Shown: positions 17,615 to 26,069 of the stretch, piece by piece
Position numbering within the stretch: the stretch's first letter is position 1
Layout of the letters: each line of letters starts with the position of its first letter
Assembly (NCBI GenBank): GCA_029959605.1
Contig: JASCOC010000005.1
Span: 124,001-188,000 of the forward strand
DNA: 64,000 nt
Direction: 5' to 3'
DNA from: Lysobacteraceae bacterium PS02340
GTDB lineage: Bacteria; Pseudomonadota; Gammaproteobacteria; Xanthomonadales; Xanthomonadaceae
Notes under the pieces: generated by a model
The model's input: the letters and a program-made list of their open reading frames with translations, nothing else
What the model was told of the DNA's origin: nothing
Databases searched by the model: none
Translations under genes and position numbers: made by a program

Positions 17615-17629
17615 CGCTGCGATCGAACG

Positions 17630-18739
17630 TCAGCGCGCGACCCATCCGGTCGCGTGCTCGACACCGAACAGCATCCGCGGCTGCAACTGGAAAATGAAAT
17701 AGGGATTGATCGATGGCGGCACGCTCGCAGCGTCGAGGCGCGCCTGCTGCGCCGCAGTGAATTCGATATCGAGCGATGCGATGTTCTGGTGGAGCTGTTC
17801 GACGCGGCTCGCGCCAACGAGCACCGACGAAACGCCAGGCCGACGCGCCGTCCACGCGAGTGAAACCTCGGCCATCGAACGGCCGATCTCCTCGGCGACG
17901 GCGCGCACCACATCGACGATGTCGAAGTTGCGTTCGGTGAACAGCATCCCGCCAAACGGATTGTCACCGTCGAGGCGGCCGTCGTCCTCGCTGCGTTGAC
18001 CGCCGTCGCCGCTCGCATCACCCGGCAACCGGGAGGCACGCGCGGCATCGGCGAGCTTGTCGCGACCGTATTTGCCGGTCAGCAGTCCGCCACCGAGCGG
18101 ACTCCACGGCACCAGACCGAGACCGAGCGCATCGCCGGCCGGCAGGATCTCGAGTTCGACGCCGCGATCGAGCAGCGAATACTGGTACTGCAGGCCGATC
18201 GGCACCGGCAGACCATGTGCCTGCGCCAGCGTCGCCACACGCGCGACGTACCAGGCGGGTGTGTTCGAGAAACCGTAATGCAGGATGCGGCCGGACCGCA
18301 CCGCATCGGTCATCGTCTGCAGCACTTCCTCGGGCGGCGTCAGCCGGTCCCAGACGTGCATCCAGTACAGGTCGATGTAATCGGTCCGCAGGCGCGTCAG
18401 CGAACTGTCGAGCGCGGTGCGGATGTTCTTCGCGCCGTTGCCGCCGCCGTGTGCGTTGCCCTGCACGCGCGGGAAACCGGACTTGGTCGCCAGCACGATC
18501 CGGTCGCGCAGGCCGGCATCGGCGATGAAGCCGCCCAGCATCTCCTCGCTACGCCCGGCCGCATACAGATCCGCGGTGTCGACGAAATTGCCGCCTGCCT
18601 CGACGTAGGCGTCGAACACAGCGCGCGACGCGGTGGCATCGGTGCCCCAGCGCTCGGTCCCGAAGGTCATCGCGCCCAGCGCGAGCGGGCTCACCAGCAG
18701 GCCGGAGCGGCCGAGGCTGCGGTAATGGGTCAGGTCCAT
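17630..18739 (-). CDS. Aldo/keto reductase
   Basis: A 369-residue NADPH-dependent aldo/keto reductase (longer than the 320-350 typical, because of a Gly/Asp-rich insertion near residue 250). Catalytic tetrad: Asp in FVDTADLY, the following Tyr, Lys in LATKSGF, and His in YWMHVWD. Cofactor loop: PWSPLGGGLLTGKYGR and the late VLVGASRVEQLHQN. Cytoplasmic; reduces aldehydes or ketones of unknown identity. ATG 18739 has GGAGACCTCC directly upstream. A LysR regulator is transcribed divergently from the same 113-bp gap and is probably its regulator (inference from arrangement). Confidence 0.93.
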   Translation of the reverse strand: MDLTHYRSLGRSGLLVSPLALGAMTFGTERWGTDATASRAVFDAYVEAGGNFVDTADLYAAGRSEEMLGGFIADAGLRDRIVLATKSGFPRVQGNAHGGGNGAKNIRTALDSSLTRLRTDYIDLYWMHVWDRLTPPEEVLQTMTDAVRSGRILHYGFSNTPAWYVARVATLAQAHGLPVPIGLQYQYSLLDRGVELEILPAGDALGLGLVPWSPLGGGLLTGKYGRDKLADAARASRLPGDASGDGGQRSEDDGRLDGDNPFGGMLFTERNFDIVDVVRAVAEEIGRSMAEVSLAWTARRPGVSSVLVGASRVEQLHQNIASLDIEFTAAQQARLDAASVPPSINPYFIFQLQPRMLFGVEHATGWVAR

Positions 18740-18852
18740 GGAGGTCTCCAGTCGTGTCGCCGCGGGGGTGGCGCTCTGTACACAGGCTAGGCGCGACGGC
18801 CGCGCAGGATTAGCCGTTGCCGGCCGCATAGGCTTGTGAGCACACTGCAGCA

Positions 18853-19746
18853 ATGCAACGAGGCGAACTCAAAGATCTGCTGGCCTTTGCGGCCGTGGCC
18901 CGCGCGCGCAGCTTCACGAAGGCGGCCGGCACGCTGGGCATGTCGCCCTCGGCGCTGAGCCATGCGATGCGCGGTCTGGAAACGCGGCTCGGCGTGCGCC
19001 TGCTCGCGCGCACCACGCGCAGCGTCGCGCCGACCGAGGCCGGCGAGCGCCTGCTGCGTTCGCTGACCCCGGCGCTCGCGGAGATCGAGCACGGACTGCT
19101 GGCGCTGGGCGACTGGCGCGATGCACCGTCGGGCACGGTCCGCATCACGACGTTCGCCTACGCCGCGCAGATGGTGCTCGAACCCAAACTGCCGGCGTTC
19201 CTGCTGGCCAATCCCGACGTGCGCGTGGAAGTGAGCATCGACAACGGCCTGACCGATCTCGTCGGCGAAGGCTTCGACGCCGGCATCCGCTTCGGCGAGC
19301 ACGTCGACCGCGACATGATTGCCGTGCGCGTCGGTCCCGACCTGCGCACGATCGTCGTCGGCACGCCGGACTACTTCGCCCGTCATGCGCCGCCGGTCTC
19401 GCCCGGGGATCTCGATCGCCACGCCTGCATCGGCTACCGGCTCAAGAGCACCGGCGGTCTGCTGCCATGGGAGTTCGCACGCGACGGACGCGACTACAAC
19501 GTGCGCACCCAGGGCCCGCTGGTCGTCGACGAAGTCCCGCTGACGCTGGCCGCGGTGCGCGCCGGCGTGGGCCTGGGGTACGTGATGGACCACGAGGTCG
19601 CCGACGATCTCGCTGCCGGACGTCTGGTGCAGGTCCTCGATGCCTGGTGCCCGACATTTCCCGGTTACCACCTCTACCACCCGAGCCGCCGTCAGACACC
19701 GCCGGCGCTGCGGGCGCTGATCGATGCCTTGCGGCATGTGGACTGA
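18853..19746 (+). CDS. LysR-family transcriptional regulator
   Basis: A 297-residue LysR-type regulator: N-terminal winged helix (residues 5-62, ARSFTKAAGTLGMSPSALSHAMRGLE split by the usual turn) and a periplasmic-binding-protein-like effector domain (90-295). The subgroup is that of LysRs whose effector domain carries FDAGIRFGEHVDRDMIAVRVG, commonly found divergent to oxidoreductases. Here it faces the aldo/keto reductase across 113 bp, the standard layout for LysR control of the neighbouring gene plus autorepression. Effector unknown; no clear T-N11-A palindrome was assigned. Confidence 0.92.
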   Translation: MQRGELKDLLAFAAVARARSFTKAAGTLGMSPSALSHAMRGLETRLGVRLLARTTRSVAPTEAGERLLRSLTPALAEIEHGLLALGDWRDAPSGTVRITTFAYAAQMVLEPKLPAFLLANPDVRVEVSIDNGLTDLVGEGFDAGIRFGEHVDRDMIAVRVGPDLRTIVVGTPDYFARHAPPVSPGDLDRHACIGYRLKSTGGLLPWEFARDGRDYNVRTQGPLVVDEVPLTLAAVRAGVGLGYVMDHEVADDLAAGRLVQVLDAWCPTFPGYHLYHPSRRQTPPALRALIDALRHVD

Positions 19747-19885
19747 CGAATTCCTGCCGTCGGCGAACGCAGTCCACGCCCGATCGCATCGCGCGTACCA
19801 CCTCGAACGCGACCCTCGGCAGGTCACGTGCGGCTCACCGCGTGCTCGCCACCCTGTCGATCCCCACCCGATCGATGGAGCCGCC

Positions 19886-20116
19886 ATGAAGATGTTGAGG
19901 ATCGTTGCCGCTGGCGCGGCGAGCTATTTCGCGTTCCGCGCCTGGAAGCGCAAGCGTGATGCGCAGACCGTACTGCCGCAGCAGGACCTGCGATCGCTGC
20001 CGGACGCAGGCGCGCGCACCGCACCGCACGGCGATCCGCTGATCGCGGACGAAGACCTCGATACGTCGGTGCCGCGCAGCACCTCGCACTCGAGTCCCGG
20101 ATTCGGCGCGCCGTAA
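19886..20116 (+). CDS. Small N-terminal-TM protein, paralogue of the gene at 23096
   Basis: A 76-residue protein with one membrane helix (MKMLRIVAAGAASYFAFRAW, then KRKRD) and a long disordered acidic/Ser/Pro tail ending in SPGFGAP. The helix closely matches that of the 66-residue product encoded 3 kb further on (MGLLRIAAAGALGYFAYQAWQR), including the central Tyr-Phe-Ala and Trp. Both tails contain PL(I/V)xDxxxD. The cytoplasmic or periplasmic tail shows no domain. Function unknown. ATG 19886 is followed immediately by the conserved helix. A strong terminator follows. Confidence 0.75.
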   Translation: MKMLRIVAAGAASYFAFRAWKRKRDAQTVLPQQDLRSLPDAGARTAPHGDPLIADEDLDTSVPRSTSHSSPGFGAP

Positions 20117-20128
20117 GCGCTCCACGAG

Positions 20129-20161
20129 CCGGGCATCCCGCGCGTCGCGGCGGATGCCCGG
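20129..20161 (+). terminator. Hairpin terminator after the small TM protein
   Basis: Inverted repeat CCGGGCATCC/GGATGCCCGG with a 13-base GC-rich loop, 12 bp past the stop codon; no long T-run, so efficiency is uncertain. Confidence 0.6.
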
Positions 20162-20270
20162 TGTTCGATGGGCGCTGGAACACCGAGGGTTCCTCCAACG
20201 CCCGACGCGCGGATGCGGTCAGAGAAGCGTGACGCGGCCGGACGACGCGTCACGTGCGCGAACCCCCGGA

Positions 20271-21455
20271 TCAAGGCAGTGCGGCCTCGCTCGACCCGGC
20301 CGCTTCCCGCCGCATTTCCCGCCACCACGCGCTCCCCGCTTGCGGTGCCGTCAGGTCGACGCGCTCGCCCATGCGCGGCGTCGCGAGGCGGATGCCCCGC
20401 TCGGCTGCAAGGGCGCTGACGCGTTCGAACGGGTCGTCCCAGGCATGCATCGCCAGATCGAAGGTGCCGTTGTGCACCGGCAGCAACACGCGTGCCTGCA
20501 GGTCGAGATGCGCCTGCACGGTCTGCTCGGGCTGCATGTGCACGAAGGCCCAGCGACGGTCGTAGGCACCGGTTTCCAGCGCCGCGACATCGAACGGCCC
20601 GAAGCGGCGGCCGATCTCGGCGAACCCGTCGAAGTAGCCGGTGTCGCCGCTGAAGAAGAATTTCAGGCCGGCGTCGTCCGCAGCGTTCGACGGATCCTCG
20701 ATGACCCAGGACGCCCACAGCGTGCGATCGGAATCGAACAGGCCGCGCCCGGAGAAATGCTGCGCCGGCGTCGCGGTGAAGCGCATTCCGTCGATCTCGG
20801 TCGACTGCCACCAGTCGAACTGCCGCACCTTGGCCTGCGGCACGCCCCATGCGACGAGGCGGTCGCCGACGCCGAGCGGGGCGAGGAAGACCTCGGTGCG
20901 CTGCGCCAGTGCGACGACGGTTTCGCGATCGAGATGGTCGTAGTGATCGTGCGACAGCACCACGCCCCGCAGCGGCGGCAGATCCTCCAGCGCGATCGGC
21001 GGTGCGTGCCAGCGCTTCGGCCCGGCGAACGACACCGGAGACGCGCGTTCGGAGAACACCGGATCGGTGATCCAGAACCCGCCGCGCAGCTTGATCAGCA
21101 ACGTCGAATGGCCAAGGCGATACAGGCTGCGGTCGGGTGCGTCATCGAGCGCGGCGCGCGTCATCGGCAACACCGGCGTGGGCAGCGGCGGCGTGGTACC
21201 GCGCGGCTTGTTGAACATGAAGTCCCACCACAGCTTCGCGCCATTCGCGACGCCCATCGGCGGGCGCGGCGACGGGTTGCGGAAGCGGCCCTCGGCCGAC
21301 TGTGGCGAGGCCGCGTGATCGGCGACGGGCTGGCTGGTACGGACGAACGACAGGGTGCAGGCACTCACGGCGAGAACTCCAGAGACGAACAGGATCGACA
21401 GGACCAGGCGACGCAGGATCCGGCGGCGTGACTGGGCGGGAGAGGGGGCGGGCAT
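20271..21455 (-). CDS. MBL-fold metallohydrolase lipoprotein (NAPE-PLD-like)
   Basis: A 394-residue protein: N-terminal basic segment and hydrophobic helix with a lipobox-like VSAC, then a metallo-beta-lactamase fold. The metal-binding signature is SHDHYDHLD, with further ligands in ATPAQHFSGRG, FSGDTGYFDG and VHNGTFDLAMHAW. The order and spacing, including LGHSTLLIKLRGGFWITDPVFSERASP split by strands, fit N-acyl-phosphatidylethanolamine phospholipase D-like and UlaG-like hydrolases. A periplasmic or outer-membrane phosphodiesterase on lipids is plausible but unproved. ATG 21455. Divergent from a TetR regulator with a palindromic operator between them, so probably TetR-repressed. Confidence 0.86.
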   Translation of the reverse strand: MPAPSPAQSRRRILRRLVLSILFVSGVLAVSACTLSFVRTSQPVADHAASPQSAEGRFRNPSPRPPMGVANGAKLWWDFMFNKPRGTTPPLPTPVLPMTRAALDDAPDRSLYRLGHSTLLIKLRGGFWITDPVFSERASPVSFAGPKRWHAPPIALEDLPPLRGVVLSHDHYDHLDRETVVALAQRTEVFLAPLGVGDRLVAWGVPQAKVRQFDWWQSTEIDGMRFTATPAQHFSGRGLFDSDRTLWASWVIEDPSNAADDAGLKFFFSGDTGYFDGFAEIGRRFGPFDVAALETGAYDRRWAFVHMQPEQTVQAHLDLQARVLLPVHNGTFDLAMHAWDDPFERVSALAAERGIRLATPRMGERVDLTAPQAGSAWWREMRREAAGSSEAALP

Positions 21456-21473
21456 TCGGGATCCATGAGTAAG

Positions 21474-21495
21474 AACTACACCGTGCAGTGTAGTT
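21474..21495. promoter_or_regulatory. Putative TetR operator
   Basis: Perfect 8-bp inverted repeat AACTACAC/GTGTAGTT separated by 6 bases, centred in the gap between the divergent MBL and TetR genes. A further related half-site GGTGTAAAC follows near 21521. Size and position are typical of TetR-family operators. Confidence 0.72.
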
Positions 21496-21536
21496 ATCGG
21501 ATCGGGAAAGTAAACCCATCGGTGTAAACTTGCGTG

Positions 21537-22154
21537 ATGCCCGGATCCGACGACACCCCGACCCGCCTGACCGACCGCAAGCACGCGGCGATCCTCGATG
21601 CCGCCGTGGCCGAATTCCGCGCCGCCGGTTTCGAGGCGACCACGATGGACCGCATCGCCGCGGCCGCCGGCGTGTCCAAGCGCACCGTCTACAACCATTT
21701 TCCGAGCAAGGACGCGCTGTTTCTGCGCATCCTCGAAGAGATGTTCGCGCGTGGCGTCGGGGGCCCCGATCTCGCCTATCGCGCCGACCGGCCACTGCGC
21801 GCGCAGCTGTTCGAACTGGTCGACCAGAAGCTGCGCCTGCTCGACGACCCGCATTTCGTCGATCTCGCCCGCGTCGCCATCGCGGCCGGCCTGCATTCGC
21901 CCGAACTCGCGCGGCAGATGCTCGAACGCCTCGGCGATCGCGAAGAAGGCATCACCACCTGGGTGCGCGCCGCCGCTGCAGATGGCCGACTGAAGATCGA
22001 CGACCCGCTGTTCGCCTCGCACCAGCTGCAGTCGCTGGTGAAGGGCTTCGCGTTCTGGCCGCAGATGTCGATGGGCCAACCGGCGCTCGATGCCGCGCAG
22101 CAGCGTCAGGTCGCCGAAGGCGCCGTCGACATGTTTCTCGCGCGTTACGGCTGA
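21537..22154 (+). CDS. TetR-family transcriptional regulator
   Basis: A 205-residue TetR regulator with the N-terminal HTH (FRAAGFEATTMDRIAAAAG, then VSKRTVYNHFPSKDALF) and an all-helical C-terminal ligand-binding domain containing the AcrR/TetR_C type FVDLARVAIAAG. It is divergent from the MBL-fold lipoprotein gene; the perfect palindrome at 21474-21495 lies between both starts, so autorepression and control of that gene are expected. Start ATG 21537 (a GTG precedes it directly). Ligand unknown. Confidence 0.92.
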   Translation: MPGSDDTPTRLTDRKHAAILDAAVAEFRAAGFEATTMDRIAAAAGVSKRTVYNHFPSKDALFLRILEEMFARGVGGPDLAYRADRPLRAQLFELVDQKLRLLDDPHFVDLARVAIAAGLHSPELARQMLERLGDREEGITTWVRAAAADGRLKIDDPLFASHQLQSLVKGFAFWPQMSMGQPALDAAQQRQVAEGAVDMFLARYG

Positions 22155-22194
22155 GGCCGCCGGTGCCGACGCACCGGATACGCGCGATCGATCC

Positions 22195-22575
22195 CTACGC
22201 GTCGACGGGCCCGTAGCGCAGCCAAAGGCTGGCCATGCGCGCGTCCTCGAACACGCGCGCATCCAGACCCGCGCCCATCGCCGACAGCACGCAGTACTCG
22301 ACGGTGTCGAGGCCGTGCGGTTTCACGTGTGCGATCCGCAGGCGTCCGAGTCGCGGACCGACTTCGCTCACGAGCCGGACCCACTCCCCCGCGGTCAGCG
22401 CGGGCCCGATCAGTTCGTCCACCAGCAGCAGGGCGTGCGCGGGTTGCTGCTCGACCGCCTCGGCGATCGCATGCCAGTACGCCATCGTGTGGGCGAACGT
22501 CGCGTCGCCGCGCACGTGCACGTGGAGAAGCGATTGCGGCTGACGACGCACTTCGATCTGCAAGTCGTTCTGCAT
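22195..22575 (-). CDS. Conserved hypothetical protein, possibly STAS/SpoIIAA-like
   Basis: A 126-residue cytoplasmic protein: alternating short strands and helices (LLHVHVRGDATFAHTMAYW, HALLLVDELIGPALT, RLRIAHVKPHGLDTVEYCV, ARVFEDARMASLWLRYG). The overall order and the terminal 'VFxDxxxAxxWL' resemble SpoIIAA/STAS-like bacterial proteins, but I see no diagnostic phosphorylation site and give this only as a fold guess. ATG 22575 has GGAGG at good spacing, so the longer reading to 22620 is rejected. Convergent with the TetR gene. Confidence 0.68.
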   Translation of the reverse strand: MQNDLQIEVRRQPQSLLHVHVRGDATFAHTMAYWHAIAEAVEQQPAHALLLVDELIGPALTAGEWVRLVSEVGPRLGRLRIAHVKPHGLDTVEYCVLSAMGAGLDARVFEDARMASLWLRYGPVDA

Positions 22576-23095
22576 CGGGGCCTCCAGTTGAACGTCTGGA
22601 TCTGCGCTTGCGGGACGCACGAACGGTGAGTCGCGTCCATTAGAGCGCCGACGCGATCGATCGATGTGAAAACGTGGAGAGACGGCGGAATCCGCCGCAT
22701 GACGTGCGGCCTAGAAACGGCAGCACCTGGCAATGCGACGCACGCGCGCCGTTCTCTACAGACACGGCGCATCCGGTCGGAACCGGCCAGTCGCCTGCGT
22801 GCCGGGCCATGTCCCACCGCACTGCGCAAAGACGCCGCGCGCGCCGCGGCCCTCGCGCTGGGCGTCTATGAGTCGCTGTGATTCGCGACCGAGCCGCCAA
22901 TGCGTAGACACACCGGCGACATGAAGCCTGCCTGTCGATGCATCGCCTCGCCGCGCATGAATGCTGTTGCGTCGCTCGGGATTCACGGCAGCGGGTGCAG
23001 CGTCCCGGTTCCACGCAGTCCGCCGGATCCGGACGTCTGCGTGTGTGATGCCACAGACGCTGCCCTTCCCTCACCACTCGATACAGGACACCCCC
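22576..23095. other. 520-bp gap without a supported gene
   Basis: Between two divergently oriented genes. All open frames here have no Shine-Dalgarno site, atypical Arg/Cys-rich composition, and are shadows of one another. It must contain the promoters of the minus-strand 22195-22575 gene and the small gene at 23096; I could not assign them with confidence. Confidence 0.6.
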
Positions 23096-23296
23096 ATGGG
23101 ACTTCTCAGAATCGCCGCCGCTGGCGCACTCGGTTACTTCGCCTACCAGGCCTGGCAGCGCCGCGCATCCGTCGCGCCCGGGATCGAAGACGACGCGCCG
23201 GCGCGCACGGACCGTCCGCTGGTCACCGATGTCTCCGACGACGCCAACCGCGCGTCCTACGACGACGCAACGGCCACGCCGGGCAGCGCGCACTGA
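23096..23296 (+). CDS. Small N-terminal-TM protein, paralogue of the gene at 19886
   Basis: A 66-residue protein with an N-terminal membrane helix (MGLLRIAAAGALGYFAYQAW) followed by QRR and a disordered acidic/Thr/Ala tail. The helix aligns with that of the 76-residue protein at 19886 at most positions, including the spacing of Tyr-Phe-Ala and Trp. The downstream neighbour is a PNPOx-family stress protein on the same strand (71 bp apart). Function unknown; membrane anchoring is clear, and a role in a general stress response is only inferred from the neighbour. Confidence 0.72.
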   Translation: MGLLRIAAAGALGYFAYQAWQRRASVAPGIEDDAPARTDRPLVTDVSDDANRASYDDATATPGSAH

Positions 23297-23367
23297 CGCG
23301 TCCATCTGCCACGCGCCGCGCCTTCCACGGCGACGCGTGACTCGCACTTCATCTTCCGGAGACACCA

Positions 23368-23907
23368 ATGGATTCGATCAACCGCAACCAGCCCGAACAC
23401 AACCGCGAGGATCTCGCCGGCACCGACGCTGCCGCGCGCATCCGCGACATGACCAAGGACGCAGAGTCGTGCTTCTTCTGCACCACGCCGTTGTCCGGCA
23501 GCGAAACCGGCGGCACGCGGCCGATGGCGATCGAAGAGGCCGACGCATCTGGTGCACTGTGGTTCCTCAGCGCGTCCGACAGCCACAAGAATGCCGAGAT
23601 CGAAGCCGATCCCGCCGTGCGCCTGTACTTCCAGGCCTCGAAGCATTCGGGCTTTCTTGCCCTCGACGGCCACGCGACGATCAGTCGTGATCGTCAGCGC
23701 ATCGAGGACCTGTGGAATCCGATCATGAAAACCTGGTTTACCGAGGGCAAGGACGACCCGCGCATCACCGTGATCCAGGTCAAGCCGACCGGTGGCTACT
23801 ACTGGGACAACAAGCACGGCGATTTCGTCGCCGCGTCGAAGATGGTCGTCGGTGCCGCGATCGGCAAGACGCTCGACGATTCGATCGAAGGCCGCGTCTC
23901 GCCCTGA
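23368..23907 (+). CDS. Pyridoxamine 5'-phosphate oxidase-family protein (general stress protein 26-like)
   Basis: A 179-residue flavin-binding split-barrel protein of the general-stress-protein-26 subgroup. Recognisable: CFFCTTPLSG, GTRPMAIEEADASGALWFLSA split by a turn, SHKNAEIEADPAVRLYF, GHATISRDRQRIEDLWNPIMKTWF and ITVIQVKPTGGYYWDN. The Trp-rich LWNPIMKTWF segment is characteristic of the group. These proteins bind FMN or related cofactors; the reaction is undefined. ATG 23368 with GGAGA upstream (CTTCCGGAGACACCA). Terminator hairpin follows. Confidence 0.9.
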   Translation: MDSINRNQPEHNREDLAGTDAAARIRDMTKDAESCFFCTTPLSGSETGGTRPMAIEEADASGALWFLSASDSHKNAEIEADPAVRLYFQASKHSGFLALDGHATISRDRQRIEDLWNPIMKTWFTEGKDDPRITVIQVKPTGGYYWDNKHGDFVAASKMVVGAAIGKTLDDSIEGRVSP

Positions 23908-23917
23908 CCGCCGTGCA

Positions 23918-23942
23918 CGGAGCGGGGTCCAGCCCCGCTCCG
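23918..23942 (+). terminator. Hairpin terminator after the PNPOx-family gene
   Basis: Perfect 10-bp stem CGGAGCGGGG/CCCCGCTCCG with a 5-base loop, 11 bp past the stop codon. No T-run follows. Confidence 0.68.
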
Positions 23943-24063
23943 TCGCGCTGGCGACTGAACGCCGCAACCACGCTTTAGGCCGTGCACCGCGCCGCATCAT
24001 CGCGCTCACACGCCCGGCCGTACGCTGCGCAGGCGGACTCCCCCTCTCCGCTTGGCGCCTCTC

Positions 24064-25251
24064 TTGAAATCCTTCAGCTCCCTGTTCCGTCGGCATGCGC
24101 CGGCGATGGCCGCACTGGTCCCGAAATCCGTGCTCGACCGCGGCACCGCCGGTGCGCAGCAGATCCAGACCACAATCCAGGATGCGCTGTCGTCGGCGGG
24201 CATCCGCGCCGATGGCAATGCGACCGGCGTGCAGAAGACGATCCAGGACGCCCTGCAGCAGGCCGGCTTCCTGTCGCCGGAAGCCGCTTCCGCGCAGGCA
24301 TCACCTGCGCACGACGAGACCTCGGACCCGGATCGGCCGAACACGCGCCTGAATGGCGCCGAGCCGACGACACGCACCGCGCGCGACACGACCACCGAGC
24401 ACAGTTACAGCAACCACGCCGGCACGCGCAGCTACACCCTGTATGTGCCGCCGGCGCTCGCTGCGGCCGATGCTGCCGCCGCGCCGCTGATGATGATGCT
24501 GCACGGCTGCACGCAGACACCCGCGGACTTCGCGGCCGGCACGCGCATGAACGCCCTTGCCGATGCGCACGGTGTGATCGTGGCGTACCCGGCGCAGACC
24601 GCGCGCGACAACGGACAGAAATGCTGGAACTGGTTCCGCAGTGAAGACCAGGCGCGTGATGCCGGCGAGCCGTCCATCCTGGCCGGCATCGTCGACGACA
24701 TCGCCAGCCGTCACCGCGTGGACATGCGCCGCGTCTATGTCACCGGCCTGTCCGCCGGCGCGGCCATGGCGGTGATTCTCGGTCGCACCTATCCCGAAAA
24801 GTTCGCCGCCGTCGGCGCGCATTCGGGTCTGCCCTTCGCCGCGGCGACCGACGTGCCCGGCGCATTCGCCGCGATGCAGGGCCGCAGCACGCGGCCCGAC
24901 ACGCGGACCGGGGCAGATGCGCAGCGCGTGCCGACCATCGTCATCCACGGCACGGCCGACCACACCGTGCGGCCCGACAACGGCAGCGCGATCGTGGCCG
25001 ATGCGACCGCCGGCACCGCGACGGTTGCACCGCTGCGCGCGGAGGTGTCGGGCACGACGAAGATCAACGGCCGCGAATGCACGCACACCGCGTTCGTCGA
25101 CGCCGAAGGCCACGTCCGCGTCGAGCACGTGCTGATCACGGGCGCCGGGCATGCGTGGAGCGGCGGCGATCCGTCAGGCAGCCACACCGACGCCAAGGGG
25201 CCGGATGCCTCCGCGCTGATCCTTACGTTCTGCCTGCGTCACACGCACTGA
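24064..25251 (+). CDS. PHB-depolymerase-family esterase (LpqC-like)
   Basis: A 395-residue alpha/beta-hydrolase of the extracellular PHB-depolymerase/feruloyl-esterase family. A 100-residue N-terminal region (helical, with repeated QTTIQDAL/KTIQDALQQAGF) precedes the catalytic domain: oxyanion segment MMLHGCTQTPADFAAGTRMN, Ser in TGLSAGAAMA, Asp in IHGTADHTVRPDN and His in ITGAGHAWSGGD. The conserved KCWNWF and SGSHTD are also present. No clear signal peptide; intracellular or non-classically exported. The start is uncertain: TTG 24064 (MKSFSSLFRR) is chosen, TTG 24052 or ATG 24106 are possible. Followed by a strong terminator. Confidence 0.87.
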   Translation: MKSFSSLFRRHAPAMAALVPKSVLDRGTAGAQQIQTTIQDALSSAGIRADGNATGVQKTIQDALQQAGFLSPEAASAQASPAHDETSDPDRPNTRLNGAEPTTRTARDTTTEHSYSNHAGTRSYTLYVPPALAAADAAAAPLMMMLHGCTQTPADFAAGTRMNALADAHGVIVAYPAQTARDNGQKCWNWFRSEDQARDAGEPSILAGIVDDIASRHRVDMRRVYVTGLSAGAAMAVILGRTYPEKFAAVGAHSGLPFAAATDVPGAFAAMQGRSTRPDTRTGADAQRVPTIVIHGTADHTVRPDNGSAIVADATAGTATVAPLRAEVSGTTKINGRECTHTAFVDAEGHVRVEHVLITGAGHAWSGGDPSGSHTDAKGPDASALILTFCLRHTH

Positions 25252-25254
25252 CGC

Positions 25255-25282
25255 CATCCGGGCAGCCGAAGCTGCCCGGATG
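25255..25282 (+). terminator. Hairpin terminator after the esterase gene
   Basis: Perfect 12-bp stem CATCCGGGCAGC/GCTGCCCGGATG with a CGAA loop, beginning 4 bp past the stop codon. Located between convergent genes, it may serve both. Confidence 0.8.
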
Positions 25283-25317
25283 TGCTGCATGACATTCGCG
25301 GTGCTATCGCCGCGGCA

Positions 25318-25920
25318 TCAGGGCCCGCACTGCCAGCGACCTTCGATGGTGCGGCTCGCGCCATCGGCGCGCAGGTAGGTCAGCGTGGCCGGACGCGGCG
25401 GCGATTCGCCACCGCCGATTGCCGCGCCGGTTTCTTCGATGCGGATCGTTTTCCCCTGACCGGTGAACGTCGGGCTCTGCGTCATCCCGTCGAAGCCGCC
25501 AGGCGCTCGCACGGGTTCGACATAGCCGGCAACTTTCACGACGCCCTGCGCGGGATCCTGCGACCCGACGACGCCCACCGCGTGCAGCAGCGGCTGCCGG
25601 CCGTCTTCGGAGAAACTGCAGGCGAGCTCACCCTGGAGATTCGCGCCGGTCACGTCGGCTTCGGTCAAGGTGTCGAGCACGACCTCCGATCCATCGCCGC
25701 CCACGGTGCCGCCCGCGGCCACGGGCGCAGGTGCGGCAGGCTCGGGTGCGACCTCGTCGGCAGCCGTCGGCGTCGGCGCAACTGCAGGCACATCGGCCGC
25801 CGGTTCGGCTGCATCGTCGGCCGGCGAGCACGCGGCGAGCAATGCGGTCGAGACGATGGCGATGGCCAGCGCCTTCGCGATGGCGGCGGGTGGGAGCGCA
25901 GCGGGTGTCGGCTGGGACAT
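25318..25920 (-). CDS. Putative lipoprotein, unknown function
   Basis: A 200-residue protein with an N-terminal signal peptide and lipobox TALLAAC (Cys near residue 29), a Pro/Ala/Glu-rich linker (about 30-75) and a C-terminal domain of roughly 120 residues with two cysteines (LACSF, WQCGP) that may pair. The C-terminal part has ELACSFSEDGRQPLL and the segment VVKVAGYVEPVRA. I recognise no family with certainty. ATG 25920 (MSQPTPAALPP) has GAGG upstream; the longer reading from 26022 is unlikely. Convergent with the esterase. Confidence 0.7.
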   Translation of the reverse strand: MSQPTPAALPPAAIAKALAIAIVSTALLAACSPADDAAEPAADVPAVAPTPTAADEVAPEPAAPAPVAAGGTVGGDGSEVVLDTLTEADVTGANLQGELACSFSEDGRQPLLHAVGVVGSQDPAQGVVKVAGYVEPVRAPGGFDGMTQSPTFTGQGKTIRIEETGAAIGGGESPPRPATLTYLRADGASRTIEGRWQCGP

Positions 25921-26069
25921 GCAGACCTCGTACATGACGGCCGCGCACATCGGCGGCCCGGAACACCGATCCTCGCGGCGCAGAACTTCGCATGCCGTGA
26001 AGCGCACATGCGCAGTGCACACGCGACCTGTGTCTAGACTCGCGCGTCACCGCATCACGCACACATCGC

